Below, piece by piece: positions 7,934 to 17,659 of a stretch of DNA of 49,118 bases (positions within the stretch are counted from its first letter, which is position 1; each line of letters begins with the position of its first letter). The position numbers and the translations under genes are program-made. The notes below the pieces were generated by a model, which saw only the letters and a list, made by a program, of their open reading frames with translations, made no database searches and was not told where the DNA came from. The DNA is from Bacteroidaceae bacterium. GTDB taxonomy: Bacteria; Bacteroidota; Bacteroidia; Bacteroidales; Bacteroidaceae. Where the stretch lies: NCBI GenBank assembly GCA_017530735.1, contig JAFXMB010000103.1, forward strand, positions 1 through 49,118, read 5' to 3'.

Positions 7934-9220
7934 ATGGCTACTAAGAAAGAAGAAACGGTCTCATTGATCGATACCTTTCAGGAGTTCAAGGAACTGAAGA
8001 ACATTGACCGTATGACACTGGTCTCTGTTCTTGAAGAGAGTTTCCGCAGTGTTATCTCAAAGATGTTCGGAACCGATGAGAACTACTCGGTTATTGTCAA
8101 CCCTGACAAGGGTGACTGCGAGATCCAGCGTTCACGCATCGTGGTTGAGGATAAGGATCTTGAGGATTCCAATACTCAGATTTCACTCTCTGAGGCCCGT
8201 CAGATTGACGAGGACTTTGAGGTAGGTGAGGAGGTTTCCGAGCAGGTTGATTTCAGCAAGTTCGGCCGTCGCGCCATCCTGAATCTGCGCCAGACACTGG
8301 CTTCAAAGATTCTGGAGCTTGAGAAGGACAGCCTGTACAACAAGTATGTAGAGAAGATCGGCACCATCGTTACCGGTGAGGTTTATCAGATCTGGAAGAA
8401 GGAGATCCTGCTCCTGGATGAGGAGGGTAATGAGCTGCTGCTGGCCAAGACTGACCAGATTCCCAGCGATTTCTTCCGTAAGGGCGAGACTGTACGTGCC
8501 GTTGTTGACCGCGTTGACAACGTGAACAACCCCAAGATCATGCTGAGCCGTACATCACCCGTGTTCCTGCAGCGTCTGCTGGAGCAGGAGGTTCCTGAGA
8601 TTGCCGACGGTCTTATCACAATCAAGAAGATTGTCCGCATACCGGGTGAGCGCGCCAAGATTGCCGTTGAGTCATATGATGACCGCATTGATCCCGTAGG
8701 CGCCTGCGTAGGTGTAAAGGGTTCACGCATACACGGTATCGTACGTGAGCTGCGTAACGAGAACATTGACGTTATCAACTACACCACCAACATAGAGCTC
8801 TTCATCAAGCGTGCCCTGAGTCCCGCCAAGATATCAGAACTGAATCTGGATACCGAGGCCCGTCGTGCAGAGGTTTATCTCAAGCAGGATCAGGTTTCAC
8901 TGGCTATCGGTAAGAGCGGTCTGAACATCAAGCTGGCAAGTATGCTGACCGAGTATACCATCGATGTTTACCGTGAGTTGGAGCAGGATTCAACTGAGGA
9001 GGATATCTATCTGGATGACTTCCGCGGTGATATTGAGGATTGGGTTGTCGATGCTCTGCACGATGCAGGCTTTGAGACAGCCAAGGCAGTTCTGCGTGCT
9101 GACCGTGAGATCCTGACTGAGTCAGTTGACCTTGAGGAGGAGCAGGTAGATGAGATACTGGATATCCTGGCACGTGAGTTTGCCGATGAGGAGGAGTTCC
9201 AGAAGTTCATTAAGAAGTAA
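7934..9220 (+). CDS. nusA: transcription termination/antitermination factor NusA
   Basis: A 428-residue RNA polymerase-binding factor that modulates pausing, termination and antitermination. Domains in order: N-terminal polymerase-binding helices (about 1-125), S1 (about 130-205), KH1 and KH2 (about 210-345, with PVGACVGVKGSRI and AIGKSGLNIKLA as GxxG loops), and an acidic C-terminal segment (about 350-428, ending EEEFQKFIKK). The order matches Bacteroidota NusA. It lies between rimP and infB. A 46 bp gap with a small GGGC-AGA-GCCC hairpin separates it from infB. Confidence 0.96.
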   Translation: MATKKEETVSLIDTFQEFKELKNIDRMTLVSVLEESFRSVISKMFGTDENYSVIVNPDKGDCEIQRSRIVVEDKDLEDSNTQISLSEARQIDEDFEVGEEVSEQVDFSKFGRRAILNLRQTLASKILELEKDSLYNKYVEKIGTIVTGEVYQIWKKEILLLDEEGNELLLAKTDQIPSDFFRKGETVRAVVDRVDNVNNPKIMLSRTSPVFLQRLLEQEVPEIADGLITIKKIVRIPGERAKIAVESYDDRIDPVGACVGVKGSRIHGIVRELRNENIDVINYTTNIELFIKRALSPAKISELNLDTEARRAEVYLKQDQVSLAIGKSGLNIKLASMLTEYTIDVYRELEQDSTEEDIYLDDFRGDIEDWVVDALHDAGFETAKAVLRADREILTESVDLEEEQVDEILDILAREFADEEEFQKFIKK

Positions 9221-9266
9221 TTTTTATCGGGGCAGAGCCCTGGACAACAAGAAAGTATTTTTATAG

Positions 9267-12212
9267 ATGGCGATAAGAATAAGTAAAGCAACAAGAGAGT
9301 TGAATGTGGGAGTATCGACCCTGGTCGAGTTCCTGCACAAGAAGGGTTTTGCCGATATTACCGAGGACCTGAACCAGAAACTTACCGACGAGGAGTACAA
9401 CCTCCTGGTGGCAGAGTACAGTCAGGACAAGTCAATCCGCGAGGAGGCCAACCGTTTCCTTCAGGACCGTATGAGCAGAAAGAGTGCTGCCGATGAGCCT
9501 GTACAGGAGGAGAAGCCTGCCAAGAAGGAGCCCGAGATGGTAGAGACTGTCATCCCCGAGGAGCCGGTAATAAAGTTCAAGACTGTAGGTAAGATAGACC
9601 TGGGTAAGGATAAGGCCGATGTCAAGGAGGAACCCAAGGCAGAGCCTGTTGAGCCCAAGAAGGAGGAGCCCAAACCCGCCGAGCCCGTCAAGAAGGAGCC
9701 TGAGGTTAAGGCCGAACCCAAACCTGAGCCCAAACCGGAACCCAAACCCGAGCCCAAGAAGGTTGTTGTGCCCAAGGCAGAGCCCGTAAAGGCAGAACCC
9801 GTCAAGGCAGAACCCGTAAAGGTTGAGCCCAAGGTAGAGGAGGCTCCCGTCAAGGCTGCAGAGCCTGTCGTAGCGGCTACTCCCGAACCTAAGGTTGAGG
9901 CTCCCAAGGAGAGCGTGTTCAAGATTCAAACTCCCCAGAACGGCGGTCTGAATATCAAGACCGTGGGAAAGATTGACCTGACAGCCATCAATCAGTCAAC
10001 CCGTCCCAAGAAGAAGTCCAAGGAGGAGAAGAAGAAGGAACGCGAGGCCAAGGAGCTGCAGCGCCAGCAACAGCGTCAGCAGTTCAAGGAATCCCTGATG
10101 AAGGAGATCAAGCCCGGCGACAAGAGTCAGGACGGCGATGCTCCTCGCAAGAAGAACCGTGTCCGCATTGGCGGTGAGAAGGTTGACCTGACCAAGGCCG
10201 ACAGTTACAATCAGTCACAGAACAGCGATAACCGTGGCGGCGGCAAGGATGCCCAGAAGGGCGGCGGCCGCAACAACAAGGATCACCGTTTCAACAAGGC
10301 CGATAAGGCCGAGTTCTCAAACGAGGACGTAAACCGTCAGATCCGCGATACATTCTCATCGTTCCAGAAGGGTAAGACCAAGTCTTCAAAGTACCGCAAG
10401 GACAAGCGTGAGCAGGTTCAGCAGCGTCAGATGGAGGCTCTGGAGCAGGAGATGGCCGAGAGCAAAGTACTTAAACTTACCGAGTTCGTGACAGCCAATG
10501 AGCTGGCCACCATGATGAACATACCCGTCACCCAGGTTATAGCAACCTGTATGAACGTGGGTGTTATGGTGTCAATCAACCAGCGTCTGGATGCCGAGAC
10601 CATCAATATCGTGGCCGATGAATACGGATTCACAACCGACTTTGTGAGCGCCGAGGTTGCACAGCAGATTACCGAGGAGGCCGACAAGGAGGAGGATCTG
10701 GTACCGCGAGCACCTATCGTAACCGTTATGGGTCACGTAGACCACGGTAAGACATCTCTGTTGGACTACATCCGCAAGTCAAACGTAATTGCCGGTGAGG
10801 CCGGTGGTATCACACAGCACATCGGTGCTTACAACGTGAAACTGGATGACGGCCGTCACATCACATTCCTGGATACTCCGGGTCATGAGGCTTTCACCGC
10901 CATGCGTGCCCGTGGTGCTCAGGTAACTGATATAGCAATCATCATCGTTGCTGCCGATGACAACGTGATGCCCCAGACCAAGGAGGCCATCGCACACGCC
11001 ACCGCAGCCGGTGTACCTATAGTATTCACAATCAACAAGGTCGATAAGCCCGCAGCTGATCCCGAGCGTATCAAGCAGGAACTGGCACAGATGAACTTCC
11101 TGGTCGAGGACTGGGGAGGCAAGTACCAGAGCCAGGATATATCGGCCAAGAAGGGTACAGGTGTTCCCGAACTTATGGAGAAGGTGCTGCTTGAGGCCGA
11201 GATGCTTGACCTCAAGGCCAACCCCAACCGCAAGGCTACCGGTACCATCATCGAGTCTTCACTGGACAAGGGCCGCGGTTACGTGGCTACCGTGCTGGTA
11301 TCGAACGGTACCCTTAAGATGGGTGACATCGTGATTGCCGGAACATCATGGGGTAAGGTTAAGGCTATGTTCAACGAGCGTAACCAGAAGATGAAATCAG
11401 CAGCTCCCGCAGAGCCTGTGCTGATTCTGGGTCTTAACGGTGCTCCGCAGGCCGGTGTAAGTTTCCACGTTGTGGACAGCGAGCGTGAGGCCCGTGAGAT
11501 AACAAGCAAGCGTGAGCAGTTGCAGCGTGAGCAGGGTGTACGTACCGCACAGACCCTGACTCTGGATGAGCTGGGACGCCGAATCAAGATGGGCGATTTC
11601 CACGAACTCAACCTGATTGTCAAGGCCGATGTGGACGGATCCGTTGAGGCTCTGAGTGACTCACTCATCAAGCTCTCAACCCCGAACATCCAGGTGAACG
11701 TTATCCACAAGGCTGTAGGTGCCATCTCTGAGAGTGATGTCAGCCTGGCATCGGCATCAAACGCCATTATCATAGGTTTCGATGTACGTCCTTCGGGTGC
11801 CGCCAAGCGTCTGGCTGAGCAGAATGATGTTGACATACGTATCTACTCAATCATATATGATGCCATTGACGAGGTCAAGTCAGCCATGGAGGGTCTGCTT
11901 GCACCCAAGGTCAAGGAGGAGGTTACCGCTACAGTCGAGGTTATGGAGGTATTCCATATCTCAAAGGTTGGTATGGTAGCCGGTTGCCGTGTACGTGAGG
12001 GTAAGGTTTCACGTAACGACAAGGCCCGCGTAATCCGTGACGGTATCGTTATCCACACCGGCGAAATTCAGGCCCTGAAGCGCTTCAAGGATGACGTCAA
12101 GGAGGTACAGGCCGGTATGGAGTGCGGTATGAGCCTGGTATCATACAATGACATCAAGGAGGGTGATATCATTGAGACATTCACCCAGATTGAGGTTAAG
12201 CAGACTCTTTAA
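9267..12212 (+). CDS. infB: translation initiation factor IF-2
   Basis: A 981-residue GTPase that delivers fMet-tRNA to the ribosome. The N-terminal IF2-N helix module ([18 protein letters not shown]) is followed by a long low-complexity Lys/Glu/Pro linker (about 75-225, with iterated KPEPKPEP near 9720-9765) and a basic charged stretch. A second IF2-N-like domain is near residues 395-450. The G domain carries GHVDHGKTS (G489-S497), DTPGHEAF and NKVD; domains II-IV complete the protein. The linker codons alternate, so the repeat is in protein more than DNA. It is third in the operon; cvpA starts 13 nt later. Confidence 0.97.
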   Translation: MAIRISKATRELNVGVSTLVEFLHKKGFADITEDLNQKLTDEEYNLLVAEYSQDKSIREEANRFLQDRMSRKSAADEPVQEEKPAKKEPEMVETVIPEEPVIKFKTVGKIDLGKDKADVKEEPKAEPVEPKKEEPKPAEPVKKEPEVKAEPKPEPKPEPKPEPKKVVVPKAEPVKAEPVKAEPVKVEPKVEEAPVKAAEPVVAATPEPKVEAPKESVFKIQTPQNGGLNIKTVGKIDLTAINQSTRPKKKSKEEKKKEREAKELQRQQQRQQFKESLMKEIKPGDKSQDGDAPRKKNRVRIGGEKVDLTKADSYNQSQNSDNRGGGKDAQKGGGRNNKDHRFNKADKAEFSNEDVNRQIRDTFSSFQKGKTKSSKYRKDKREQVQQRQMEALEQEMAESKVLKLTEFVTANELATMMNIPVTQVIATCMNVGVMVSINQRLDAETINIVADEYGFTTDFVSAEVAQQITEEADKEEDLVPRAPIVTVMGHVDHGKTSLLDYIRKSNVIAGEAGGITQHIGAYNVKLDDGRHITFLDTPGHEAFTAMRARGAQVTDIAIIIVAADDNVMPQTKEAIAHATAAGVPIVFTINKVDKPAADPERIKQELAQMNFLVEDWGGKYQSQDISAKKGTGVPELMEKVLLEAEMLDLKANPNRKATGTIIESSLDKGRGYVATVLVSNGTLKMGDIVIAGTSWGKVKAMFNERNQKMKSAAPAEPVLILGLNGAPQAGVSFHVVDSEREAREITSKREQLQREQGVRTAQTLTLDELGRRIKMGDFHELNLIVKADVDGSVEALSDSLIKLSTPNIQVNVIHKAVGAISESDVSLASASNAIIIGFDVRPSGAAKRLAEQNDVDIRIYSIIYDAIDEVKSAMEGLLAPKVKEEVTATVEVMEVFHISKVGMVAGCRVREGKVSRNDKARVIRDGIVIHTGEIQALKRFKDDVKEVQAGMECGMSLVSYNDIKEGDIIETFTQIEVKQTL

Positions 12213-12225
12213 AACAGGATAGATT

Positions 12226-12783
12226 ATGGTATTGGATTGGATTATCATCATAGTCATGCTGGTTGGTCTGATAGAGGGCATCATAAAGGGTGTCATCCAG
12301 CAGGTGTTCAGCCTGGGAGGTCTTATCCTGGGCATCATACTGGGTACGCTGCTCTATGAGCCGTTTGCCGGACTGCTTCTGAGCATATTCAGGATGTCTG
12401 ACCAGACTGCCAGGATTGTGGCTTTCGTGATAATACTGCTTCTGGTCCCCATGGTATGCGGATTGTTCGGAAAGGCTCTTTCCAAACTGGTACATGCTGC
12501 CAACCTGGGGTTCATTGACCGGGCATTGGGTGCGGTTTTCGGCTTCTTCAAGGTAGTGCTCATCATGGGACTTATTATTATGGTTCTGGATATGACGGGC
12601 GTATCGGACAAGATTGTAAAGAAGGAGGAGAAGAAACAGTCACAGCTCTATGTGCCGGTAAGCGAGTTCTCAGGATTCTGCCTGCAGTGGACCTGGAACA
12701 AGGTCAAGGAGAATGCCGAAGATCTTATTCCTGACTATAAGAAAGAAGAAAACAAAGACAAGAAAGACCAAAAAAAGGTTTGA
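12226..12783 (+). CDS. CvpA family membrane protein
   Basis: A 185-residue inner-membrane protein with four hydrophobic helices (about 3-25, 28-48, 63-84, 100-125), with glycine-rich [13 protein letters not shown] and [10 protein letters not shown] turns typical of the CvpA/colicin V production family. The C-terminus is soluble and becomes highly charged ([12 protein letters not shown]). CvpA proteins are linked to envelope stress and transport, but their biochemistry is unresolved. It is embedded between infB and sufB; its stop lies 4 nt before the proposed sufB start. Confidence 0.85.
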   Translation: MVLDWIIIIVMLVGLIEGIIKGVIQQVFSLGGLILGIILGTLLYEPFAGLLLSIFRMSDQTARIVAFVIILLLVPMVCGLFGKALSKLVHAANLGFIDRALGAVFGFFKVVLIMGLIIMVLDMTGVSDKIVKKEEKKQSQLYVPVSEFSGFCLQWTWNKVKENAEDLIPDYKKEENKDKKDQKKV

Positions 12784-12787
12784 TAAG

Positions 12788-14248
12788 TTGAATACCGAGA
12801 CACAGGACAACAGTCTGATAAGGGAGATCAGTGCCGAGAAGTACAGGTACGGTTTCACTACCGATGTCCACACCGATATAATTGACCGCGGTCTGACCGA
12901 GGATACCGTAAGGCTCATCTCAGAGCGCAAGGGCGAACCGGAGTGGATGCTGGAGTTCCGTCTTAAGGCGTACCGCCACTGGCTTACCATGGAAATGCCG
13001 CATTGGGCACATCTGGACATCCCTGAGATAGACTATCAGAACATATCATATTACGCTGACCCCACAGTAAAGAAGGAGGGCCCCAAGAGCCTTGAGGAGA
13101 TTGATCCCCAGGTTATGAAGACCTTTGACAAACTGGGTATACCCCTTGAGGAGCGTCTGGCGCTGAGCGGCGGCGTGGCAGTTGATGCCGTTATGGACTC
13201 CGTATCGGTCAAGACCACCTTCAAGCAGACCCTGGCCGAGAAGGGCATCATATTCTGCTCCATGGGTGAGGCCGTAAAGAACCATCCTGACCTGATAAAG
13301 CAGTATCTGGGCAGCGTGGTCAATTACCGTGACAACTTCTTTGCCGCACTTAACAGTGCCGTATTCAGTGACGGATCATTCGTATATATTCCCAAGGGCG
13401 TTCGCTGCCCCATGGAACTGTCTACATACTTCCGCATCAACGCAGCCGGAACAGGTCAGTTTGAGCGTACGCTGATTGTGGCCGATGACGACAGTTACGT
13501 ATCGTATCTGGAGGGTTGTACCGCACCTATGCGCGATGAGAACCAGTTGCATGCCGCAATTGTTGAGATTGTGGTGCTGGACCGCGCCGAGGTCAAGTAC
13601 AGCACCGTTCAGAACTGGTATCCGGGTGATGAGAACGGCAAGGGCGGCGTTTATAACTTTGTGACCAAGCGCGGTCTTCTCAAGGGCGTTGACAGCAAAC
13701 TGTCATGGACCCAGGTGGAGACCGGATCGGCCATAACATGGAAATATCCCAGTTGCGTGCTGCAGGGTGACGGATCACAGGGTGAGTTTTACTCAGTGGC
13801 TCTGACCAATAACTGGCAGCAGGCCGATACGGGTACCAAGATGATACATATAGGCCGTAACACCAAGAGTACGGTAATAAGTAAGGGTATATCGGCCGGA
13901 CACAGCCAGAACTCCTACCGCGGACTTATCAAGGTGGGTGAGCATGCCGACGGTGCACGCAACTACAGCCAGTGTGACTCGCTGCTGCTGGGAAGCGACT
14001 GCGGTGCACATACATTCCCTTACATGGATGTAAAGAACGAGACTGCCATCGTGGAGCACGAGGCAACTACCTCAAAGATATCCGAGGACCAGTTGTTCTA
14101 CTGCAACCAGCGCGGCATACCTATGGAACAGGCCATCGGCCTTATTGTTAACGGTTACGCCAAGGAGGTGCTCAACAAACTGCCTATGGAGTTTGCGGTC
14201 GAGGCCCAGCGCCTGCTTTCGGTGTCACTTGAAAATACGGTAGGTTAA
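12788..14248 (+). CDS. sufB: Fe-S cluster assembly scaffold SufB
   Basis: A 486-residue scaffold subunit of the SufBCD complex, which builds Fe-S clusters in the cytoplasm. Family blocks include [55 protein letters not shown], and near the C-terminus [13 protein letters not shown] and NCTQC-equivalent QCDSLLLG. No ATG is available at the expected position; TTG at 12788 gives the usual 10-12 residue lead before EKYRYGF. An ATG at 12713 inside cvpA would add a lysine-rich 25-residue extension and is less likely. sufC follows 2 nt later. Confidence 0.94.
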   Translation: MNTETQDNSLIREISAEKYRYGFTTDVHTDIIDRGLTEDTVRLISERKGEPEWMLEFRLKAYRHWLTMEMPHWAHLDIPEIDYQNISYYADPTVKKEGPKSLEEIDPQVMKTFDKLGIPLEERLALSGGVAVDAVMDSVSVKTTFKQTLAEKGIIFCSMGEAVKNHPDLIKQYLGSVVNYRDNFFAALNSAVFSDGSFVYIPKGVRCPMELSTYFRINAAGTGQFERTLIVADDDSYVSYLEGCTAPMRDENQLHAAIVEIVVLDRAEVKYSTVQNWYPGDENGKGGVYNFVTKRGLLKGVDSKLSWTQVETGSAITWKYPSCVLQGDGSQGEFYSVALTNNWQQADTGTKMIHIGRNTKSTVISKGISAGHSQNSYRGLIKVGEHADGARNYSQCDSLLLGSDCGAHTFPYMDVKNETAIVEHEATTSKISEDQLFYCNQRGIPMEQAIGLIVNGYAKEVLNKLPMEFAVEAQRLLSVSLENTVG

Positions 14249-14250
14249 TT

Positions 14251-15015
14251 ATGATGCTAAAGATTGAAAACCTTCATGCCGGAATAGACGGCAAAGAGAT
14301 ATTGAAAGGTATAAACCTGCAGGTCAATGCCGGTGAGGTTCATGCCATTATGGGTCCCAACGGATCTGGCAAGAGTACCATGAGCAACGTGCTGGTGGGC
14401 CATCCTTCGTATCAGGTTACTGAAGGCAGCGTTACCTTCAAGGGCAAGAACCTGCTGGATATGCCGGCCGAGGACCGCAGCCATGAGGGACTGTTCATGT
14501 CATTCCAGTATCCGGTTGAGATACCGGGTGTGAGCATGACCAACTTTATGCGCACCGCCATCAACGAGAAGCGCAAGTACCTGGGCCTGCAGCCCATGTC
14601 ACCCACTGATTTCCTGAAACTCATCAAGGAGAAGCGTGATCTGGTGAAACTTGACGCCAAATTCATGAACCGCTCGGTAAACGAGGGATTCAGCGGCGGT
14701 GAGAAGAAACGCAACGAGATATTCCAGATGGCCATGCTTGAGCCGTCCCTGAGCATACTTGACGAGACTGATTCAGGTCTTGATATCGATGCACTGCGTA
14801 TTGTGGCCGATGGTGTTAACCGTCTTAAGAGCCCCGAGACAGCGGTGATTGTCATCACCCACTATCAGCGTCTGCTTGACTATATCAAACCCGATATCGT
14901 TCACGTGCTATATCAGGGACGCATCATCAAGACTGCCGGTCCTGAACTGGCACTTGAACTTGAGGAGCGCGGTTATGACTGGGTTATAAAAGAGTTTGAG
15001 GATTCTCAGAAATGA
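14251..15015 (+). CDS. sufC: Fe-S assembly ATPase SufC
   Basis: A 254-residue ABC-type ATPase of the SufBCD complex. Walker A is GPNGSGKST (about 36-44), the signature is FSGGEKKRNE and Walker B/D-loop is LSILDETDSGLDID, all characteristic of SufC, whose signature differs from transport ABC proteins. It energises conformational change of the SufB-SufD scaffold. The start is one of two consecutive ATGs (14251 or 14254). Its last codons overlap the sufD start by 4 bp (ATGA), indicating translational coupling. Confidence 0.96.
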   Translation: MMLKIENLHAGIDGKEILKGINLQVNAGEVHAIMGPNGSGKSTMSNVLVGHPSYQVTEGSVTFKGKNLLDMPAEDRSHEGLFMSFQYPVEIPGVSMTNFMRTAINEKRKYLGLQPMSPTDFLKLIKEKRDLVKLDAKFMNRSVNEGFSGGEKKRNEIFQMAMLEPSLSILDETDSGLDIDALRIVADGVNRLKSPETAVIVITHYQRLLDYIKPDIVHVLYQGRIIKTAGPELALELEERGYDWVIKEFEDSQK

Positions 15016-16358
15016 AATCAGCTCAGAATTACATAGATCTCTTCAAAGAGAACAGGGCATTGCTTAACCATGGGTCGGCCGGTGTCATGAACAGCCTTCG
15101 TGATGCTGCCCTTAAGAGTCTTGAGCAGTACGGCTTGCCACACAGCGGGCTTGAGGAGTATCTGCATACTGACGTATCAAAGTGGTTCGAGCCCGACTGG
15201 GGTATGAATCTGGCGCGTCTGGATATGCCGGTTGACTTTGCCCAGGCTTTCAAGTGCAGCGTACCCAATCTGAGTACCCAACTCTACTTCCTGGCCAACG
15301 ATACCTTTGCTAGTTCCGATACGGCCGCCAAGAACAGCCTGCCCGAGGGAGTGTTTGCCGGCAGTCTCAAGGAGGCCGCCGCACAGCATTCCGAACTTGT
15401 TGAGAAGTTCTACGGCAGGTTGGCCGATATGGATAGACCCGGAATTGCAGCCATCAACACCCTGTTTGCGCAGGATGGATTCCTGCTCTATGTTCCGGAC
15501 GAGGTTGTTCTGGAGAAACCCTTACAGCTGATAACTCTTTTGAGTTCCAAGGTGGATCTTATGGTCAACCGCAGGATTCTTGTGGTTTTGGGACGCAGCG
15601 CACAGGCAAAACTGTTGCTTTGTGACCATGCCCTTGCTGCGAATCAATATCTGACAACACAGGTAACCGAGGTATTCGCGGGTGAGAATTCCAGTTTTGA
15701 GTTGTATGATCTGGAGGAGACTCATTACGCAAACCGCCGTACATCAGAACTTTACGTAAGTCAGGAGGCCGACAGCAATGTTGAGATAGACTACGTTACA
15801 CTGCATAACGGGCAGACACGTAACACCGTTTTCTCAACTTTTGCAGGTCGCGGTTCAAACCTCTCGCTGAACGGAATTGCCACCATTGATAAGGAGCAAC
15901 ACGTTGATAATATGACGTTTGTGGATCACAGAGTGTCTGATTGCACCAGCAACGAACTGTTCAAATACGTTCTGGACGACAGCGCGAGCGGGGCATTCGC
16001 AGGAAAGGTTCTGGTTCGTCACGGAGCTCAACATACTGAGTCACAGCAGACTAACCGGAATATCTGTCTTACCCGCCAGGCACGCATGTTCACACAGCCC
16101 CAACTGGAGATTTATGCCGATGATGTAAAGTGTTCACACGGTGCAACCGTGGGTCAGTTGGATGATAAGGCCATGTTCTATATGCGCCAGCGCGGCATCC
16201 CCGAGGCCGAGGCGCGAATGATGCTCATGCAGGCATTCGTGGGAGAGGTTATAGGACGCGTATCGCTGGAGCCGCTCCGTGACCGTCTGAACCGTCTTGT
16301 AGAGAAACGTTTCCGCGGAGAACTCACCCAGTGTGAGGGATGCCGCGCTTGCAGATAA
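15012..16358 (+). CDS. sufD: Fe-S assembly scaffold SufD
   Basis: A 448-residue partner of SufB. The C-terminal half has the right-handed beta-helix core and the conserved segment SHGATVGQLDDKAMFYMRQRGIP with AR-M-L and GEV, where a histidine participates in cluster assembly. The N-terminal half is variable, as usual. The protein ends in a Cys-containing tail (CEGCRACR), three cysteines in seven residues, which is not a standard part of the family. Start overlaps sufC; sufS begins 7 nt after its stop. Confidence 0.94.
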   Translation: MKSAQNYIDLFKENRALLNHGSAGVMNSLRDAALKSLEQYGLPHSGLEEYLHTDVSKWFEPDWGMNLARLDMPVDFAQAFKCSVPNLSTQLYFLANDTFASSDTAAKNSLPEGVFAGSLKEAAAQHSELVEKFYGRLADMDRPGIAAINTLFAQDGFLLYVPDEVVLEKPLQLITLLSSKVDLMVNRRILVVLGRSAQAKLLLCDHALAANQYLTTQVTEVFAGENSSFELYDLEETHYANRRTSELYVSQEADSNVEIDYVTLHNGQTRNTVFSTFAGRGSNLSLNGIATIDKEQHVDNMTFVDHRVSDCTSNELFKYVLDDSASGAFAGKVLVRHGAQHTESQQTNRNICLTRQARMFTQPQLEIYADDVKCSHGATVGQLDDKAMFYMRQRGIPEAEARMMLMQAFVGEVIGRVSLEPLRDRLNRLVEKRFRGELTQCEGCRACR

Positions 16359-16365
16359 AAGTGAT

Positions 16366-17580
16366 ATGATTGACGTAGAGAGAATTCGCAGGGATTTCCC
16401 TATTCTGGGACGTGAGGTTTACGGTAAACCGCTTGTCTATCTGGATAACGCAGCCACTACCCAGAAACCTCAGTGCGTCATCGATGCCATAAGCGAGGCA
16501 TACTGCAACGTGAATGCCAACGTACACCGCGGAATCCATTTCCTCTCACAGCAGGCTACCGATATGATGGAGGCGGCCCGCGACAAGGTACGTCAGTTCA
16601 TAGGAGCGGGCAGCACCGGGGAGATAATCTTTACCCGTGGCACTACCGAGAGCATGAACCTGCTTGCAAGTTCTTTTGCCCAGGCTTTCCTCAAGGAGGG
16701 TGATGAGGTTATCATCTCCGGAATGGAACATCACAGCAACATAGTTCCCTGGCAGATCCAGGCCGGCAGATACGGATTCAAACTGAAGGTCATACCCGTA
16801 ACGGACCTTGGAGAACTGGATATGGATGCTTTCTCAGCAATGCTGTCCGATAAGACAAAACTTGTAAGCATTACACATGTATCCAATGTCTTAGGTACTG
16901 TGAATCCTGTTTCTGAGATTATAAGTCTGGCCCATTCGCGCGGAATTCCCGTTGCAGTAGACGGTGCCCAGTCCGTTCCTCACATCAAGGTGGACGTTAA
17001 GGAACTTGGAGCCGATTTCTACGCATTCAGCGGACACAAGATATACGGTCCTACAGGAATAGGCGTACTCTACGGACGTAAGGAACTTCTTGAAAAGATG
17101 CCTCCCTACCAGGGCGGAGGCGAGATGATAAAGCGCGTCACTTTTGAAAAGACCACATACAACGAACTGCCGTACAAGTTTGAGGCCGGCACCCCTGATT
17201 ATGTGGGCTCAATAGCGCTTGCAACCGCTCTTGATTACGTTCAGGCTATAGGCCTTGATACGATAGCACAGTATGAGAACGAACTGTGTGACTATGCCAT
17301 AAGCAAACTGACACAGATACCCGGCATGCGCATTATCGGAAATTCAGAACACCGCAGCGCCGTCGTTTCATTCCTGGTGGGAAACATCCATCCGTCTGAC
17401 ATGGGAACCCTGCTTGACCGTCTGGGCATAGCAGTACGTACAGGTCATCATTGTGCAGAGCCTCTGATGGACCGTATGGGTATTCCCGGCACTGTCCGTG
17501 CATCGTTCTCCTTTTATAATACCAAGGCCGAAATAGATACCTTGAGCGCCGGAATAGAGCGCGTAAAACGCATGTTTTAA
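16366..17580 (+). CDS. sufS: cysteine desulfurase SufS
   Basis: A 404-residue PLP enzyme that mobilises sulfur from cysteine for the Suf scaffold. YLDNAATTQKP opens the fold. The Schiff-base lysine is K225 in FSGHKIYGPTG. The persulfide cysteine is C363 in GHHCAEP, in the short loop typical of class II (SufS-type) desulfurases. The ATG at 16366 gives the normal start (MIDVERIRRDFPIL); the longer frame from 16333 overlaps sufD. No sufE or sufU is adjacent, so the sulfur acceptor must lie elsewhere or be dispensable. Confidence 0.96.
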   Translation: MIDVERIRRDFPILGREVYGKPLVYLDNAATTQKPQCVIDAISEAYCNVNANVHRGIHFLSQQATDMMEAARDKVRQFIGAGSTGEIIFTRGTTESMNLLASSFAQAFLKEGDEVIISGMEHHSNIVPWQIQAGRYGFKLKVIPVTDLGELDMDAFSAMLSDKTKLVSITHVSNVLGTVNPVSEIISLAHSRGIPVAVDGAQSVPHIKVDVKELGADFYAFSGHKIYGPTGIGVLYGRKELLEKMPPYQGGGEMIKRVTFEKTTYNELPYKFEAGTPDYVGSIALATALDYVQAIGLDTIAQYENELCDYAISKLTQIPGMRIIGNSEHRSAVVSFLVGNIHPSDMGTLLDRLGIAVRTGHHCAEPLMDRMGIPGTVRASFSFYNTKAEIDTLSAGIERVKRMF

Positions 17581-17622
17581 ACATTTTTTCACATTTCGGG
17601 CGTATCGTAAAGTAAAAATGCT

Positions 17623-17630
17623 TACCTTTG
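17623..17630 (+). promoter_or_regulatory. -7 box before the lipoprotein gene
   Basis: TACCTTTG fits TAnnTTTG; a clear -33 box is missing. It supports the ATG at 17660. Confidence 0.5.
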
Positions 17631-17659
17631 CCCGCAGATTACAACCAAAACAGATAATT

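Noticed and set aside
9718..9830. Possible DNA tandem repeat or CRISPR-like array in infB
   Set aside because: Units are 6-12 bases, imperfect, in frame and encode the KPEP-type linker; there are no spacers.
9432..9929. Two long minus-strand frames rich in Leu/Gly or Ser/Gly/Thr repeats
   Set aside because: They are the complement of the Lys/Glu/Pro linker of infB; the repeat pattern follows from the IF-2 codons and has no promoter or domain.
17581..17622. A terminator between sufS and the lipoprotein gene
   Set aside because: No convincing stem followed by a T-run was found, so the end of the suf transcript is left open.
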